Below, piece after piece: positions 49,523-57,465 of a stretch of 64,000 nt of DNA. The stretch comes from Nitrogeniibacter aestuarii (GTDB taxonomy: Bacteria > Pseudomonadota > Gammaproteobacteria > Burkholderiales > Rhodocyclaceae): contig NZ_CP071321.1 of the NCBI RefSeq assembly GCF_017309585.1, positions 4,484,001-4,548,000 on the forward strand, written 5' to 3'. Below the pieces are notes generated by a model. It did no database searches, had not been told where the DNA came from, and worked only from the letters and a program-made list of their open reading frames with translations. The first letter of the stretch is position 1; the number at the start of each line of letters is the position of its first letter. Made by a program: the position numbers and the translations under genes.

Positions 49523-50050
49523 ATGGATCTGCTCGACTTCACTGACTGCAACCTCTACTTCGAGGACGCCTTGCCCGCCGAGGCCGAAACCCTGCTCGAC
49601 AAGGCCTCGGCCGAGTATGGCGAGCCGGGCGCCGAAGCCGCGTTGCTCAGCGCCTATGCGCTGGCGCCACGCAATCTCACCGTGCTGGTGGGCCTCTATC
49701 GCTTCTATTTCTATCAGCACCGCATGGAAGACGCGCTGCATGTGGCCGAGCAGGCCATGAGTGTGTCGGGCGCCACCCTGGGCCTGCCTGCCGACTGGCG
49801 GCACCTGACGCCGGAATGCGTGGCCGCCGCAGCCGCCGACCGCCGGTTCGCCCTGCTGCGCTTCTACCTGCTGGCCCTCAAGGCCGCGAGCATCGTGCTG
49901 CTGCGCCTGCGCCGCATCGACGAGGCCAAGACACGGCTGCGGATGATCGCCACCCTCGACAGCAAGGACCACCTGGACAGCGCCAAGCTGCTCGAGGTGA
50001 TTGCCGAATTCCACGAACAGCCCGACGACGAGACCGCGTTGGCCGCCTAA
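49523..50050 (+). CDS. TPR-like nif-operon protein
   Basis: A 175-residue helical protein. YGEPGAEAALLSAYALAPRNLTVLVGLYRFYFYQHRMEDALHVAEQAM reads like two to three tetratricopeptide-type helix pairs in sequence, split here for brevity: the Ala-Leu-x-Pro turn and the HRMEDAL step are typical. It has no membrane segment. The ATG at 49523 is preferred over an in-frame GTG at 49508. It sits between cysE and nifW, so a protein-interaction role during nitrogenase maturation is the likely function. Confidence 0.8.
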   Translation: MDLLDFTDCNLYFEDALPAEAETLLDKASAEYGEPGAEAALLSAYALAPRNLTVLVGLYRFYFYQHRMEDALHVAEQAMSVSGATLGLPADWRHLTPECVAAAAADRRFALLRFYLLALKAASIVLLRLRRIDEAKTRLRMIATLDSKDHLDSAKLLEVIAEFHEQPDDETALAA

Positions 50051-50075
50051 GGCCGTTCAGCCCCAGGAGAGAACG

Positions 50076-50423
50076 ATGGACGATACCCTGACCCTTGAAG
50101 ACGCCATGGAAGAGCTGAGCTCGGCCGAAGACTTCCTCGATTATTTCGGCGTGCCCTACGACGCCTCGGTGGTGCACGTGAACCGCCTGCACATCCTGCA
50201 GCGCTTCCATGACTACCTCGCGAAGAACGTGTCGCAGATGCCAGAGGCCGAAGACGCCGCCCGCGCGGTCTACACCGAGTGGCTGACCCGTGCGTACCAG
50301 GACTTCGTTTCCTCGGACGCGCTGACCGAAAAGGTATTCGCCGTCTTCCAGACCGAATCCCTGCCCGACGGTGGCACGAGTTCTTTCGTGTCGCTCGAGA
50401 AGGTCTTCAAGACCGAAGACTGA
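50076..50423 (+). CDS. nifW: Nitrogenase-stabilising protein NifW
   Basis: A 115-residue protein of the NifW family. The recognisable elements are LSSAEDFLDYFGVPYD near residue 14, VHVNRLHILQRFHDYL near 34, and the C-terminal FVSLEKVF. NifW binds the MoFe protein and helps protect or mature it. CCAGGAGAG precedes the ATG at 50076. It lies between the TPR-like gene and nifZ in the nifV operon, in the conserved nifV-cysE-nifWZM order. Confidence 0.95.
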   Translation: MDDTLTLEDAMEELSSAEDFLDYFGVPYDASVVHVNRLHILQRFHDYLAKNVSQMPEAEDAARAVYTEWLTRAYQDFVSSDALTEKVFAVFQTESLPDGGTSSFVSLEKVFKTED

Positions 50424-50450
50424 CCGTACCCAAGACAAGGAGGCTCCACC

Positions 50451-50927
50451 ATGATGAACGCACGCTGGGATTACGGCGAAGCGGTCCGGGTGATCCGCAA
50501 CGTTCGCGATGACGGGACGTATCCGGGCATGAATCCGGGGGACTTTCTGGTCCGCCGGGGCAGCGTCGGCTACGTGATCGATGTGGGCAGTTTTTTGCAG
50601 GACCAGATCATCTACTCGGTGAACTTCCTCGATGAGGGTCGTATTGTCGGCTGTCGCGAAGAGGAGCTGATCGGCGCGGATGATCCGTGGACACCCTCGC
50701 GTTTCGAGTTCCGCGACAAGATTAAGGCCATCAAAGGCCTGTCCGTTGGCGGCGAAGTGCTGGTCGAACTAGGTGCCACCGGCGAGGTGGTCAAAGTGAT
50801 CCGCGACAATCCGGATGGCGTGACCTACCACATCCACTTCGACAGTCTGCCGGGCCGGATCCTCCAGATTCCCGAAGCCCTGCTCGAACACCGCGATCCG
50901 GTCGCCGCCCAGGAAGCGACGGAGTAA
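50451..50927 (+). CDS. nifZ: NifZ, P-cluster maturation protein
   Basis: A 158-residue protein of the NifZ family, needed for formation of the second P-cluster of NifDK. It starts with WDYGEAVRVIRNVRDDGTYPG and has GDFLVRRGSVGYVIDVGSFLQDQ, the duplicated SH3-like fold expected of NifZ. A second half, VGGEVLVELGATGEVVKVI, repeats the theme. AAGGAGG precedes the ATG pair at 50451/50454. It is followed after 4 bases by nifM, so translation is coupled. Confidence 0.95.
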   Translation: MMNARWDYGEAVRVIRNVRDDGTYPGMNPGDFLVRRGSVGYVIDVGSFLQDQIIYSVNFLDEGRIVGCREEELIGADDPWTPSRFEFRDKIKAIKGLSVGGEVLVELGATGEVVKVIRDNPDGVTYHIHFDSLPGRILQIPEALLEHRDPVAAQEATE

Positions 50928-50931
50928 GGCC

Positions 50932-51768
50932 ATGGCGCACGCGTACACGGAACTCAAACTCGCCTGGGGGCTGTTCGAAAAAGCCCCCGATGCGCTGGCC
51001 GACACCGAGAAGCAGCGCCTGCTTCAGGTGGCCGAGCGCCAGGCGCAGATCGAGCGCCAGGTGCTGGGCACCCGGGAGGCCGCCGGTGTCATCGTGCCTG
51101 ATCACGCCATGGCCAACGCGCTGGCCGGCATCCGCAGCCGCTACGACAGCGACGACGATTTCCAGGCCGATCTGTTGCGGCTCGGGCTCGACGAGTCGGA
51201 ACTCAACGCGGCGCTGCGCCGCGAACTGCGGGTAGAAATGGTGCTCGAGAAGGTGGCCGCGCGCGCACCCACGGTCACCGCCGTGGATGCCGAACTCTAC
51301 TATCGCACCCACCCGGAGGCCTTCGACCGCCCGGAAGCGCGCCGTCTGCGGCATATCCTGATGACCTTCAAGTCGCCGGGAGAACGCACTCAGGCTGTCG
51401 AGGCCCTGGAGGCGGTGCGCGCCCTGGCCCCGACGCCCGAGGTGTTCGCCGAAAAAGCGCTGGCTCACTCCCACTGCCCCACGGCCATGGACGGCGGGGT
51501 GCTGGGTGTGGTCAAACGCGGGCAGCTGTTTGCCGAACTCGAACCCGCGGCCTTTGCCCTGGCCGAGGGCGACGTCAGTGAAGTACTCGAGTCGCCCATG
51601 GGGCTTCACGTCATCCGCTGTGACGAGATCCTGCCCCATGGCCTCATTCCCTTCGACGAGATCGCCAAAGACCTCATCGGAAAGCTCGAAGAACGCCGCC
51701 GCGCCCGGGCGCAGAAAGACTGGCTGCGCCAGCTCACGGCACCCGAGGCGGCCACATCGGCATCCTGA
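50932..51768 (+). CDS. nifM: NifM, peptidyl-prolyl isomerase for NifH maturation
   Basis: A 278-residue PpiC-type protein. The N-terminal helical region of about 120 residues is followed by the parvulin domain with ARRLRHILMTFK, EKALAHSHCPTAMDGGVLGVVKRGQL and SPMGLHVIRCDEI. NifM is needed to fold NifH into the active form. No signal peptide is present, so it acts in the cytoplasm. The presence of nifM places this cluster with Azotobacter-type systems. It ends the nifV operon and is convergent with the EamA transporter, with 3 bases between stops. Confidence 0.93.
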   Translation: MAHAYTELKLAWGLFEKAPDALADTEKQRLLQVAERQAQIERQVLGTREAAGVIVPDHAMANALAGIRSRYDSDDDFQADLLRLGLDESELNAALRRELRVEMVLEKVAARAPTVTAVDAELYYRTHPEAFDRPEARRLRHILMTFKSPGERTQAVEALEAVRALAPTPEVFAEKALAHSHCPTAMDGGVLGVVKRGQLFAELEPAAFALAEGDVSEVLESPMGLHVIRCDEILPHGLIPFDEIAKDLIGKLEERRRARAQKDWLRQLTAPEAATSAS

Positions 51769-51771
51769 TGC

Positions 51772-52671
51772 TCACATCGGCTGGCGGCGTCTGGACCGGA
51801 ACCAGGGTCTGAACGTCTCCCACTGGTGAAGCACCAGCCCGGTGAGAATCAGCATCACCCCGAACCAGAGGCGCGGGGTGGTGTGCTCGCCATTGAGGGC
51901 CTGCCCCAGCAACAGCGCCAGTACCGGCGTGATGAGGGTGATGAGCGCCACCCGCGAGGCTTCGAGGTGCCGGATGCAGTGGTAATACGCCGCAAAACCG
52001 ATCACCGAGCCGAACACCCCGAGATACACGATGGCACTGAGCGCCCTGGGGGCCACCTCCATCGGCACCTGCCCCTCGGCAAACCACCACACCAGGGCAA
52101 AGCCCGGCAATGCCGCCCCCACGGTCCCCACGGTGGTCGCCAGTGGCGGGCTGTCGTTGCCGATACGCTTGATCCACACCATGCCCGCGGTGTAGCAGAT
52201 CATCGCCACGACCAGCGCCAACAAGCCCGCCACGGTCGCCCAGCCACCACTGATACCGCCCTGCAGAAAGATCACCGCCAGCCCGCCGACACCGAGCACG
52301 GCGCCCGTCAGGCGCTTCTTCGTGAGCGAGCGCTCACCCAGCCACAGGGCGGCCAGCACCGCTGCGGCCAGCGGCGAGAGCCCGAACATGACCGAGATGA
52401 GGCCCGAGTGCACATGGCGTGAGGCCCAATAGGTGAGTGCCATACCCACGAACAGGCTGGCGCCACCGACCGCATAGACACGCCGCGCGTGGGCATGGGT
52501 TGGAAACGGGATACGGAACACCACCAGCACGAGCGCACCGATGATCACGCCGATGAGCATGCGCGAGAACAGGGCAAAGGCAAAACCGGCCCCTTCGGTG
52601 CTCCACTGGATGGCGAGCGGCGTCGTGGCCCAGATGAGGATCACGCTCAGGTAGGCAATCTGGACAGGCAT
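51772..52671 (-). CDS. EamA/DMT-family transporter
   Basis: A 299-residue inner-membrane protein with ten hydrophobic helices and two EamA repeats. The family start VQIAYLSVILIWATTPLAIQWS is typical of exporters for amino acids or metabolites (RhaT/YdcZ-like). The ATG at 52671 has GGAGGTG 5 bases upstream; the longer open frame to 52833 is not used. The leader between this gene and prs holds a small ORF, a terminator hairpin and a second small ORF, so expression may be controlled by attenuation. The substrate is unknown. Confidence 0.88.
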   Translation of the reverse strand: MPVQIAYLSVILIWATTPLAIQWSTEGAGFAFALFSRMLIGVIIGALVLVVFRIPFPTHAHARRVYAVGGASLFVGMALTYWASRHVHSGLISVMFGLSPLAAAVLAALWLGERSLTKKRLTGAVLGVGGLAVIFLQGGISGGWATVAGLLALVVAMICYTAGMVWIKRIGNDSPPLATTVGTVGAALPGFALVWWFAEGQVPMEVAPRALSAIVYLGVFGSVIGFAAYYHCIRHLEASRVALITLITPVLALLLGQALNGEHTTPRLWFGVMLILTGLVLHQWETFRPWFRSRRRQPM

Positions 52672-52808
52672 GTCGCACCTCCATTCGATTCCGCTTGATG
52701 GACGTATTGAACGAAGGGCACACGCGGTCGCATGACCTGCTCCGATCGCTGCGCGCACCCGCGGGAGGTGGCAATGTCGGCGCGGAAGAGACAGGTCAGC
52801 AGGCTCAT
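52647..52808 (-). CDS. Possible small ORF overlapping the EamA start
   Basis: An ATG at 52808 with AGGAG 8 bases upstream opens a 53-codon frame that ends 24 bases inside the EamA gene. The product begins MSLLTCLFRADIATSRGCA and has no known motif. Because of the good ribosome binding site and the overlap, it could couple translation into the transporter gene. It may also be a chance ORF. Confidence 0.45.
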   Translation of the reverse strand: MSLLTCLFRADIATSRGCAQRSEQVMRPRVPFVQYVHQAESNGGATCLSRLPT

Positions 52809-52907
52809 GGGTTTTCTCCTGGTGGTTGAGCACAAGAACGGTGAGGCAAAGGCATCACCCGGAAACAGACCGCCCGAAGGCGGCATTCATGACAGACACG
52901 AGGTGGG

Positions 52908-52949
52908 GAAACAGAAACAAAAGGGCCGCGGTGGTGTTCACCGCGGCCC
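52908..52949 (-). terminator. Rho-independent terminator or attenuator
   Basis: On the minus strand GGGCCGCGGTG, loop AACAC, CACCGCGGCCC form a perfect 11-bp stem directly followed by TTTTGTTTCTG. It stands about 180 bases after the prs stop and about 240 bases before the EamA start. It could end the prs transcript or act as an attenuator of the transporter gene. Confidence 0.75.
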
Positions 52950-52975
52950 CGAGCAAATTCGGTATGAATCGAACG

Positions 52976-53071
52976 CTAGCTGCGTTCAGGCCCCGGCCAC
53001 GCGCGAACGCGCCACGCACACAGGGTGCGTCGCATGAAGCGCGGCAGCGGACGGAGCAGGTTTGAATTCAT
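52976..53071 (-). CDS. Possible leader peptide before the attenuator
   Basis: An ATG at 53071 opens a 31-codon frame ending with TAG at 52976-52978, only about 27 bases before the terminator stem. The peptide is rich in arginine (nine Arg) and contains two Trp and two Pro-rich turns. The position directly before a U-tailed hairpin is that of a regulatory leader peptide. No strong ribosome binding site is seen, so it is a proposal only. Confidence 0.35.
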   Translation of the reverse strand: MNSNLLRPLPRFMRRTLCAWRVRAWPGPERS

Positions 53072-53128
53072 GTCGATGAGTGTGCCGTCATGCCGGCAGG
53101 GTCGTCAATCGTTTTGTGTTTCACGGGC

Positions 53129-54070
53129 TTACTTGAAGAGCGCGCCCACACTCTCGCCACTATGGATGCGCTCGATGGCCGCCGCCAGCAGGGGCGCGAC
53201 CGTCAGGACCGTGAGCTTGTCCAGGCGCTTGGTCTCGTCCACATGGCAGGTGTTGGTCACTACGATGGACTCGAGCGCCGAATTGCGCAGCCGCTCAATG
53301 GCGGGGCCGCACAACACGCCATGCACCGCACCGGCATGAATGCTGCGCGCACCGGCCGCCTGCAGGGTTTCGACCGTGGACACCAGGGTGCCGCCGGTGG
53401 AGATTTCGTCCTCGAAGATCACCACGTCCTTGCCGCGCACTTCACCCACCACCTGGCCCTGCTTCACCTCGGTGTCACTCACCCGCCGCTTGTCGATAAT
53501 GGCCATGGGAATGCCCAGGCGCTCGGAGAAGCGCCCGACACGCTTCGCGCCGCCGGCATCGGTCGCCACCGCCACCATGTTGGACAGGTCGTAGTGCTCG
53601 CGGAAGTGGTTGGCAATGGTGGGGATGGCGGTGAGGTGATCGACCGGCACACTGAAGAAGCCGTGCACCTGGTCCGCGTGCAGATCCATGGTCAGCACCC
53701 GATCAGCCCCGGCCGTATGCAGCATGTCGGCCACCAGGCGCCCGGTGATCGAGATGCGCGGCGCGTCCTTTTTGTCGGAACGGGCGTAGGAGTAATACGG
53801 AATCACCGCCGTCACCCGCTTGGCCGAAGCACTGCGCAGGGCGTCGAGGGTGATCATGAGTTCCATGATGTGATCGCTCACCGGCGTGGTGAAGGACTGA
53901 ACCACGAACACATCGCGCTCGCGCACGTTGTGCTGGACCTGCACGTGCAGGTTATCGTTGGAGAAGCGTGACACCTCCAGCGGACTGACGGGGATGCCGA
54001 GGGTGTTGCAGATTTCCTCGGTCAGATCGTGGTTGGACCCGCAGGCAAAGACTCGGAGGGCGTCATTCAT
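53129..54070 (-). CDS. prs: Ribose-phosphate pyrophosphokinase
   Basis: A 313-residue enzyme that makes PRPP from ribose 5-phosphate and ATP. Elements seen are FACGSNHDLTEEI (N-terminus), FSNDNLHVQ, YYSYARSDKKD (flexible loop), DLHADQVHGFFSVPVDHL (metal/ATP binding) and a PRPP loop region AVATDAGGAKRVGRF, then FEDEISTGGTL for the ribose-5-phosphate loop. The loops differ from the usual housekeeping enzyme (for instance TDAGG for PDVGG), so it may be a second, specialised copy. The ATG at 54070 fits the family start; the earlier ATG at 54154 gives a non-conserved leader. Confidence 0.9.
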   Translation of the reverse strand: MNDALRVFACGSNHDLTEEICNTLGIPVSPLEVSRFSNDNLHVQVQHNVRERDVFVVQSFTTPVSDHIMELMITLDALRSASAKRVTAVIPYYSYARSDKKDAPRISITGRLVADMLHTAGADRVLTMDLHADQVHGFFSVPVDHLTAIPTIANHFREHYDLSNMVAVATDAGGAKRVGRFSERLGIPMAIIDKRRVSDTEVKQGQVVGEVRGKDVVIFEDEISTGGTLVSTVETLQAAGARSIHAGAVHGVLCGPAIERLRNSALESIVVTNTCHVDETKRLDKLTVLTVAPLLAAAIERIHSGESVGALFK

Positions 54071-54175
54071 GTCGAACTCGGGCGTGAATCGTCTCGGAAA
54101 GTGTCCATTGTAGACCGGCAGAACGGCCACTTGGGCCGTTCGACACACATCCACCCGAGCGGAATGCCCGACGCC

Positions 54176-54823
54176 TCAGGGCAGAGAACGCAAATACGCC
54201 ACCACAGCATCGATCCGCGGCTCGCCCAGCTTGGTCACCTGGGCCGTCATCGGCGGATAGATCCGCTCGCCCGACATGGTCAGATAGCGCTTGAGACTGA
54301 CCCGCAGGTACTTCTCCTGCTGGCCGGCCAGACGCGGCACCTGGGCGTTGCCGTGGCCATCGGCACCATGACACTGGGCGCACAGACTGGCGTAGGCCTT
54401 GCCCCCGGCAGCCACCAGCGCGGCGTCACTTTGCGCCGCCGCGGGTGGCGTGCGCGTGGTGTAGTAAAGGACCAGTTGCGCCCGTTCGTCCGGAGAAAGC
54501 GCTTTCATCAGACCTTCCATGAACGGATTCTTGCGATCCCCCGACACGAAAGACTCGATCTGCCTGAGCAGGTAGGCCGGATGCTGTGCCGCCAGATTGG
54601 GCACATCCGGAATGGCGCTCACACCGCTCTGACCATGGCAGTTCGCACAGAAGGTGGCCGTTTTGGATCCGGCCTCGATGGCCGCCTCGCGCGCATCGGG
54701 ATCTTTGGCCATACCCGCCAGAATGGTGGCCACATCCGCCGCACCTGCTGCGCTTGCCCATGCAGGATTGAACAGCAGCGCGGTGGTAACCGCCGCAAGC
54801 TTGATGTAGTGCCCGATCTTCAT
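54176..54823 (-). CDS. Diheme cytochrome c (c4-like)
   Basis: A 215-residue periplasmic protein with a signal peptide (LAAVTTALLFNPAWASA). Two heme c sites are present, CANCH and CAQCH, in two similar domains. Likely axial methionines are in NPFMEGLMKAL and YPPMTAQV. Such c4-type proteins carry electrons to terminal oxidases or denitrification enzymes. The ATG at 54823 has AGGAGG 8 bases upstream and is preferred over 54844. It is divergent from the hybrid kinase gene. Confidence 0.9.
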   Translation of the reverse strand: MKIGHYIKLAAVTTALLFNPAWASAAGAADVATILAGMAKDPDAREAAIEAGSKTATFCANCHGQSGVSAIPDVPNLAAQHPAYLLRQIESFVSGDRKNPFMEGLMKALSPDERAQLVLYYTTRTPPAAAQSDAALVAAGGKAYASLCAQCHGADGHGNAQVPRLAGQQEKYLRVSLKRYLTMSGERIYPPMTAQVTKLGEPRIDAVVAYLRSLP

Positions 54824-55045
54824 GAGGCACCCTCCTAAAGACACATAAAATCACAGTTCAGGTGAACTCACGGCACAGGCGGACGCATACTTGAGCATCG
54901 GCTGATGCCAAAAGGGCAGCCTTATGCTCAAATAAATCAATGGCATAAAAGAGAATGCCCGCAAATCCGCGGCATTGTTGCGTTTCCGTTCAGACGCTTC
55001 GTGCTAGTCTGTTTTCCTGAATCTTTTAGTTACAACCCGAGTTTC

Positions 55046-56878
55046 GTGTCCCCAGACGCCTCCAAGATCTCGACACAAGAGCGCAAGGATGATCAGGTCG
55101 CAGCCGAGTGCGAACGACAGATCACCCAGATGCTTTACCGTAACAACGGTTTTGCCATTGGCCTGTCGGCGGCAGTGAGCCTTCTCGTGGCCGCAGGCAA
55201 CCTGGCCATGAGCGGCCCGCCCGCGCTGATCGCTCTCTGGCTGTCGATTTTCCTGGGCATTCAGGGCTGGCGTTACTGGCAACTGCGGCGGGCACGCCGC
55301 TACTTCGCCAATGGCGGCGAGCCCACCATGGCGTCGCGCGCGCCCGTGCTCCACGGTATCGTGGTCTCGGCCATCGGCTGGGCCCTGGCCGGCGTGATGC
55401 TGCTTCCGACCGGCAATTTCGAGGCCCGCCTGTTCACGGCGGTGGTCATCGTCTCGTCCACCACGGGCGCGATCCCGCAGGCGGGCATCTGGGCCAAGGC
55501 CTATCTGAGCTATCTGATCATTTCGATGGTGCCGGTGGCACTGGTACTGCTCCTGCATCCTGTCGAACAGATCGATATGGTGCTGGGCCTGGCCGTCTTT
55601 CTCTACATGGTGACCGCCAACGGCGGTGCCAAACGCTTTCGCACCAGCATGCTCGACAGCGTGCGCCTGGGTGTCGAACGCGCCCACCTCATCCGCGAAC
55701 TCGAAGAAGCACGCGACCGGGCCCACGCCTCCAGTCGCGCCAAGACCGAGTTCCTGGCCAATGTGAGTCACGAGATCCGCACCCCAATCAACGCCATTCT
55801 GGGCTTCAGTGAAATGGCACTGGACGATCCGCGCAGCGACGACATGCCGCGCCATCTGAACGGCATCCGTCGTTCCGCTCGCGCCCTGCTTTCGCTCGTC
55901 AACGACGTGCTCGACATGTCCAAGATCGAATCGGGCATGCTCACCACCGAGCAGACCTGCTTTTCGCTGGATGAGACCATTGCGGGGCTGCTCGACATCT
56001 ATTCCACCGAAGCGCACCGCAAGGGACTGCGCCTGCAGATCGATCGTGCCGATGACGTGCCCGACCTCATTCGCACCGACCCGCTGCGCCTGCATCAGGT
56101 GCTGTCGAACCTGCTCTCCAACGCCGTGAAGTTCACCGAACGTGGGCAGGTGACCCTGAGTGTGAAGCAGGTCGAATCGCGCGAGCACTGGCGGCGGCTG
56201 TTGTTCGCGGTGACCGACACCGGCATCGGCCTGACCAAGAAGCAGAGCGAACATATCTTCGACAGCTTCAGCCAGGCCGACACCAGCACCACGCGCCGCT
56301 ATGGCGGCACCGGTCTGGGCCTGTCGATTTCACGGCAGCTGGTTCGCCTGCTCGGCGGCACCGGCATCGTCGTCGCCAGCCAGCGCGGCCGGGGCAGCCG
56401 TTTCAGCTTCGAACTGCCGGTGACGGTGGCCGAGAGTGCCGAGCCGGCGAGCGACGCACGCGCGACATTGCGCCCACCGGGCGATGCCGAGCACATGCGC
56501 GTCCTGCTGGGAGAGGATTGTGACGACAACCGCTTCATCATCGGCAACATGATCGAGCGCGCGGGTCATCACATCTGCTCGGCCCATAACGGACTCGAAG
56601 CGGTACGGCGCGCCGAGAGCGAAGAATTCGACGCCATCATCCTCGACATGCACATGCCGGAAATGGACGGTCTCGAGGCCACGTGCCGCATCCGCCAGCA
56701 CGAGATCATGGCCGGCCGCCCCCGCACCCCCATCATCATGCTCACCGCCAGCGTACGCCCCGAAAACCGCGAGGCCTGCCTGGCCGCGGGCGCGGATCGC
56801 TACCTGCTCAAGCCGGTGGACGCAGAGCAGCTCATCGCGGCACTCACCAGCCTGCACGACTCCCTCGGCATGCCCTGA
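55046..56878 (+). CDS. Membrane hybrid sensor histidine kinase with receiver
   Basis: About 610 residues from the GTG at 55046. Residues 25-205 contain about six membrane helices of a 6TM sensor. The dimerisation H-box is FLANVSHEIRTPINAILGFSEM near residue 240, with catalytic motifs LSNAVKFTERG (N box), VTDTGIGLTKKQ (G1) and GGTGLGLSISRQL (G2). The C-terminal receiver (about 490-605) has the Asp in AIILDMHMPEMDG. No response regulator gene follows. The open frame reaches to 54905, but a promoter-like TTGCGT...TAGTCT near 54980-55015 suggests the later start; the exact start is uncertain. Confidence 0.9.
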   Translation: MSPDASKISTQERKDDQVAAECERQITQMLYRNNGFAIGLSAAVSLLVAAGNLAMSGPPALIALWLSIFLGIQGWRYWQLRRARRYFANGGEPTMASRAPVLHGIVVSAIGWALAGVMLLPTGNFEARLFTAVVIVSSTTGAIPQAGIWAKAYLSYLIISMVPVALVLLLHPVEQIDMVLGLAVFLYMVTANGGAKRFRTSMLDSVRLGVERAHLIRELEEARDRAHASSRAKTEFLANVSHEIRTPINAILGFSEMALDDPRSDDMPRHLNGIRRSARALLSLVNDVLDMSKIESGMLTTEQTCFSLDETIAGLLDIYSTEAHRKGLRLQIDRADDVPDLIRTDPLRLHQVLSNLLSNAVKFTERGQVTLSVKQVESREHWRRLLFAVTDTGIGLTKKQSEHIFDSFSQADTSTTRRYGGTGLGLSISRQLVRLLGGTGIVVASQRGRGSRFSFELPVTVAESAEPASDARATLRPPGDAEHMRVLLGEDCDDNRFIIGNMIERAGHHICSAHNGLEAVRRAESEEFDAIILDMHMPEMDGLEATCRIRQHEIMAGRPRTPIIMLTASVRPENREACLAAGADRYLLKPVDAEQLIAALTSLHDSLGMP

Positions 56879-56926
56879 GCACACGCAGCTCAGCGTGGTT
56901 GCGGGCCATCTGCATGAACATTTATC

Positions 56927-56940
56927 TTGCTAGAAAGCAA
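56927..56940. promoter_or_regulatory. Probable MarR operator
   Basis: TTGCT-AGAA-AGCAA is a perfect palindrome with 5-base arms, 21 bases before the marR ATG, inside an AT-rich stretch flanked by TTATC and GATAA. Its position suits autorepression of the marR-MFS operon. Confidence 0.55.
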
Positions 56941-56961
56941 TCTAGCTGATAATTTAGATTC

Positions 56962-57465
56962 ATGAAACCACGCTGCCGCACCCGCTGCGAAGACATGCTT
57001 CGCCAGACCGCCGAAAGTTTTCCCGAGCTTTACAGCCCGGGCATGCGCGCCATTGCGCGCATTTTCCGTCTGCGCGATCTCATCTTCGAAAACGCCCAAC
57101 GCGAAATGGCGCGCTTCGACCTCTCTCCCGCCGAGTACTCGGTGCTCTCCGTGCTGCGCAAGACGCCGCCCCCCCACGCACTGCGTCCCTCGGACATCAC
57201 CAAAGGCATGCTGCTCACCTCCGGCGGGCTGACCAAGGTGCTCAAGACACTGGAAGACCGCGGCTTCATCGAACGTGAGGACGACCCCGACGACAAGCGC
57301 GGCAGCCTCGCGCGCCTGACACCGGCCGGCATTGCCTTCAGCGAACAGGTCATGCACGCCGTGGTCGGCGGCGATGTGGCCATGCTCGAACGCGTGGCCG
57401 ACGCGCCAGCGGTCGAGGCGCTCGCGAACGCCCTCCAACCCTTCACGGAGGCGCTGGACCGATGA
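56962..57465 (+). CDS. MarR-family transcriptional regulator
   Basis: A 167-residue winged-helix regulator. The DNA-binding core is FDLSPAEYSVLSVLRKTPPPHALRPSDITKGMLLTSGGLTKVLKTL, read here in parts, with the wing in REDDPDDKRGSLARLTPAG. The Asp-Pro-Asp-Asp-Lys-Arg wing is diagnostic of MarR. A palindrome immediately upstream suggests autorepression. Its stop overlaps the MFS transporter start by 4 bases, so it probably controls that exporter in response to a small toxic ligand. Confidence 0.92.
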   Translation: MKPRCRTRCEDMLRQTAESFPELYSPGMRAIARIFRLRDLIFENAQREMARFDLSPAEYSVLSVLRKTPPPHALRPSDITKGMLLTSGGLTKVLKTLEDRGFIEREDDPDDKRGSLARLTPAGIAFSEQVMHAVVGGDVAMLERVADAPAVEALANALQPFTEALDR

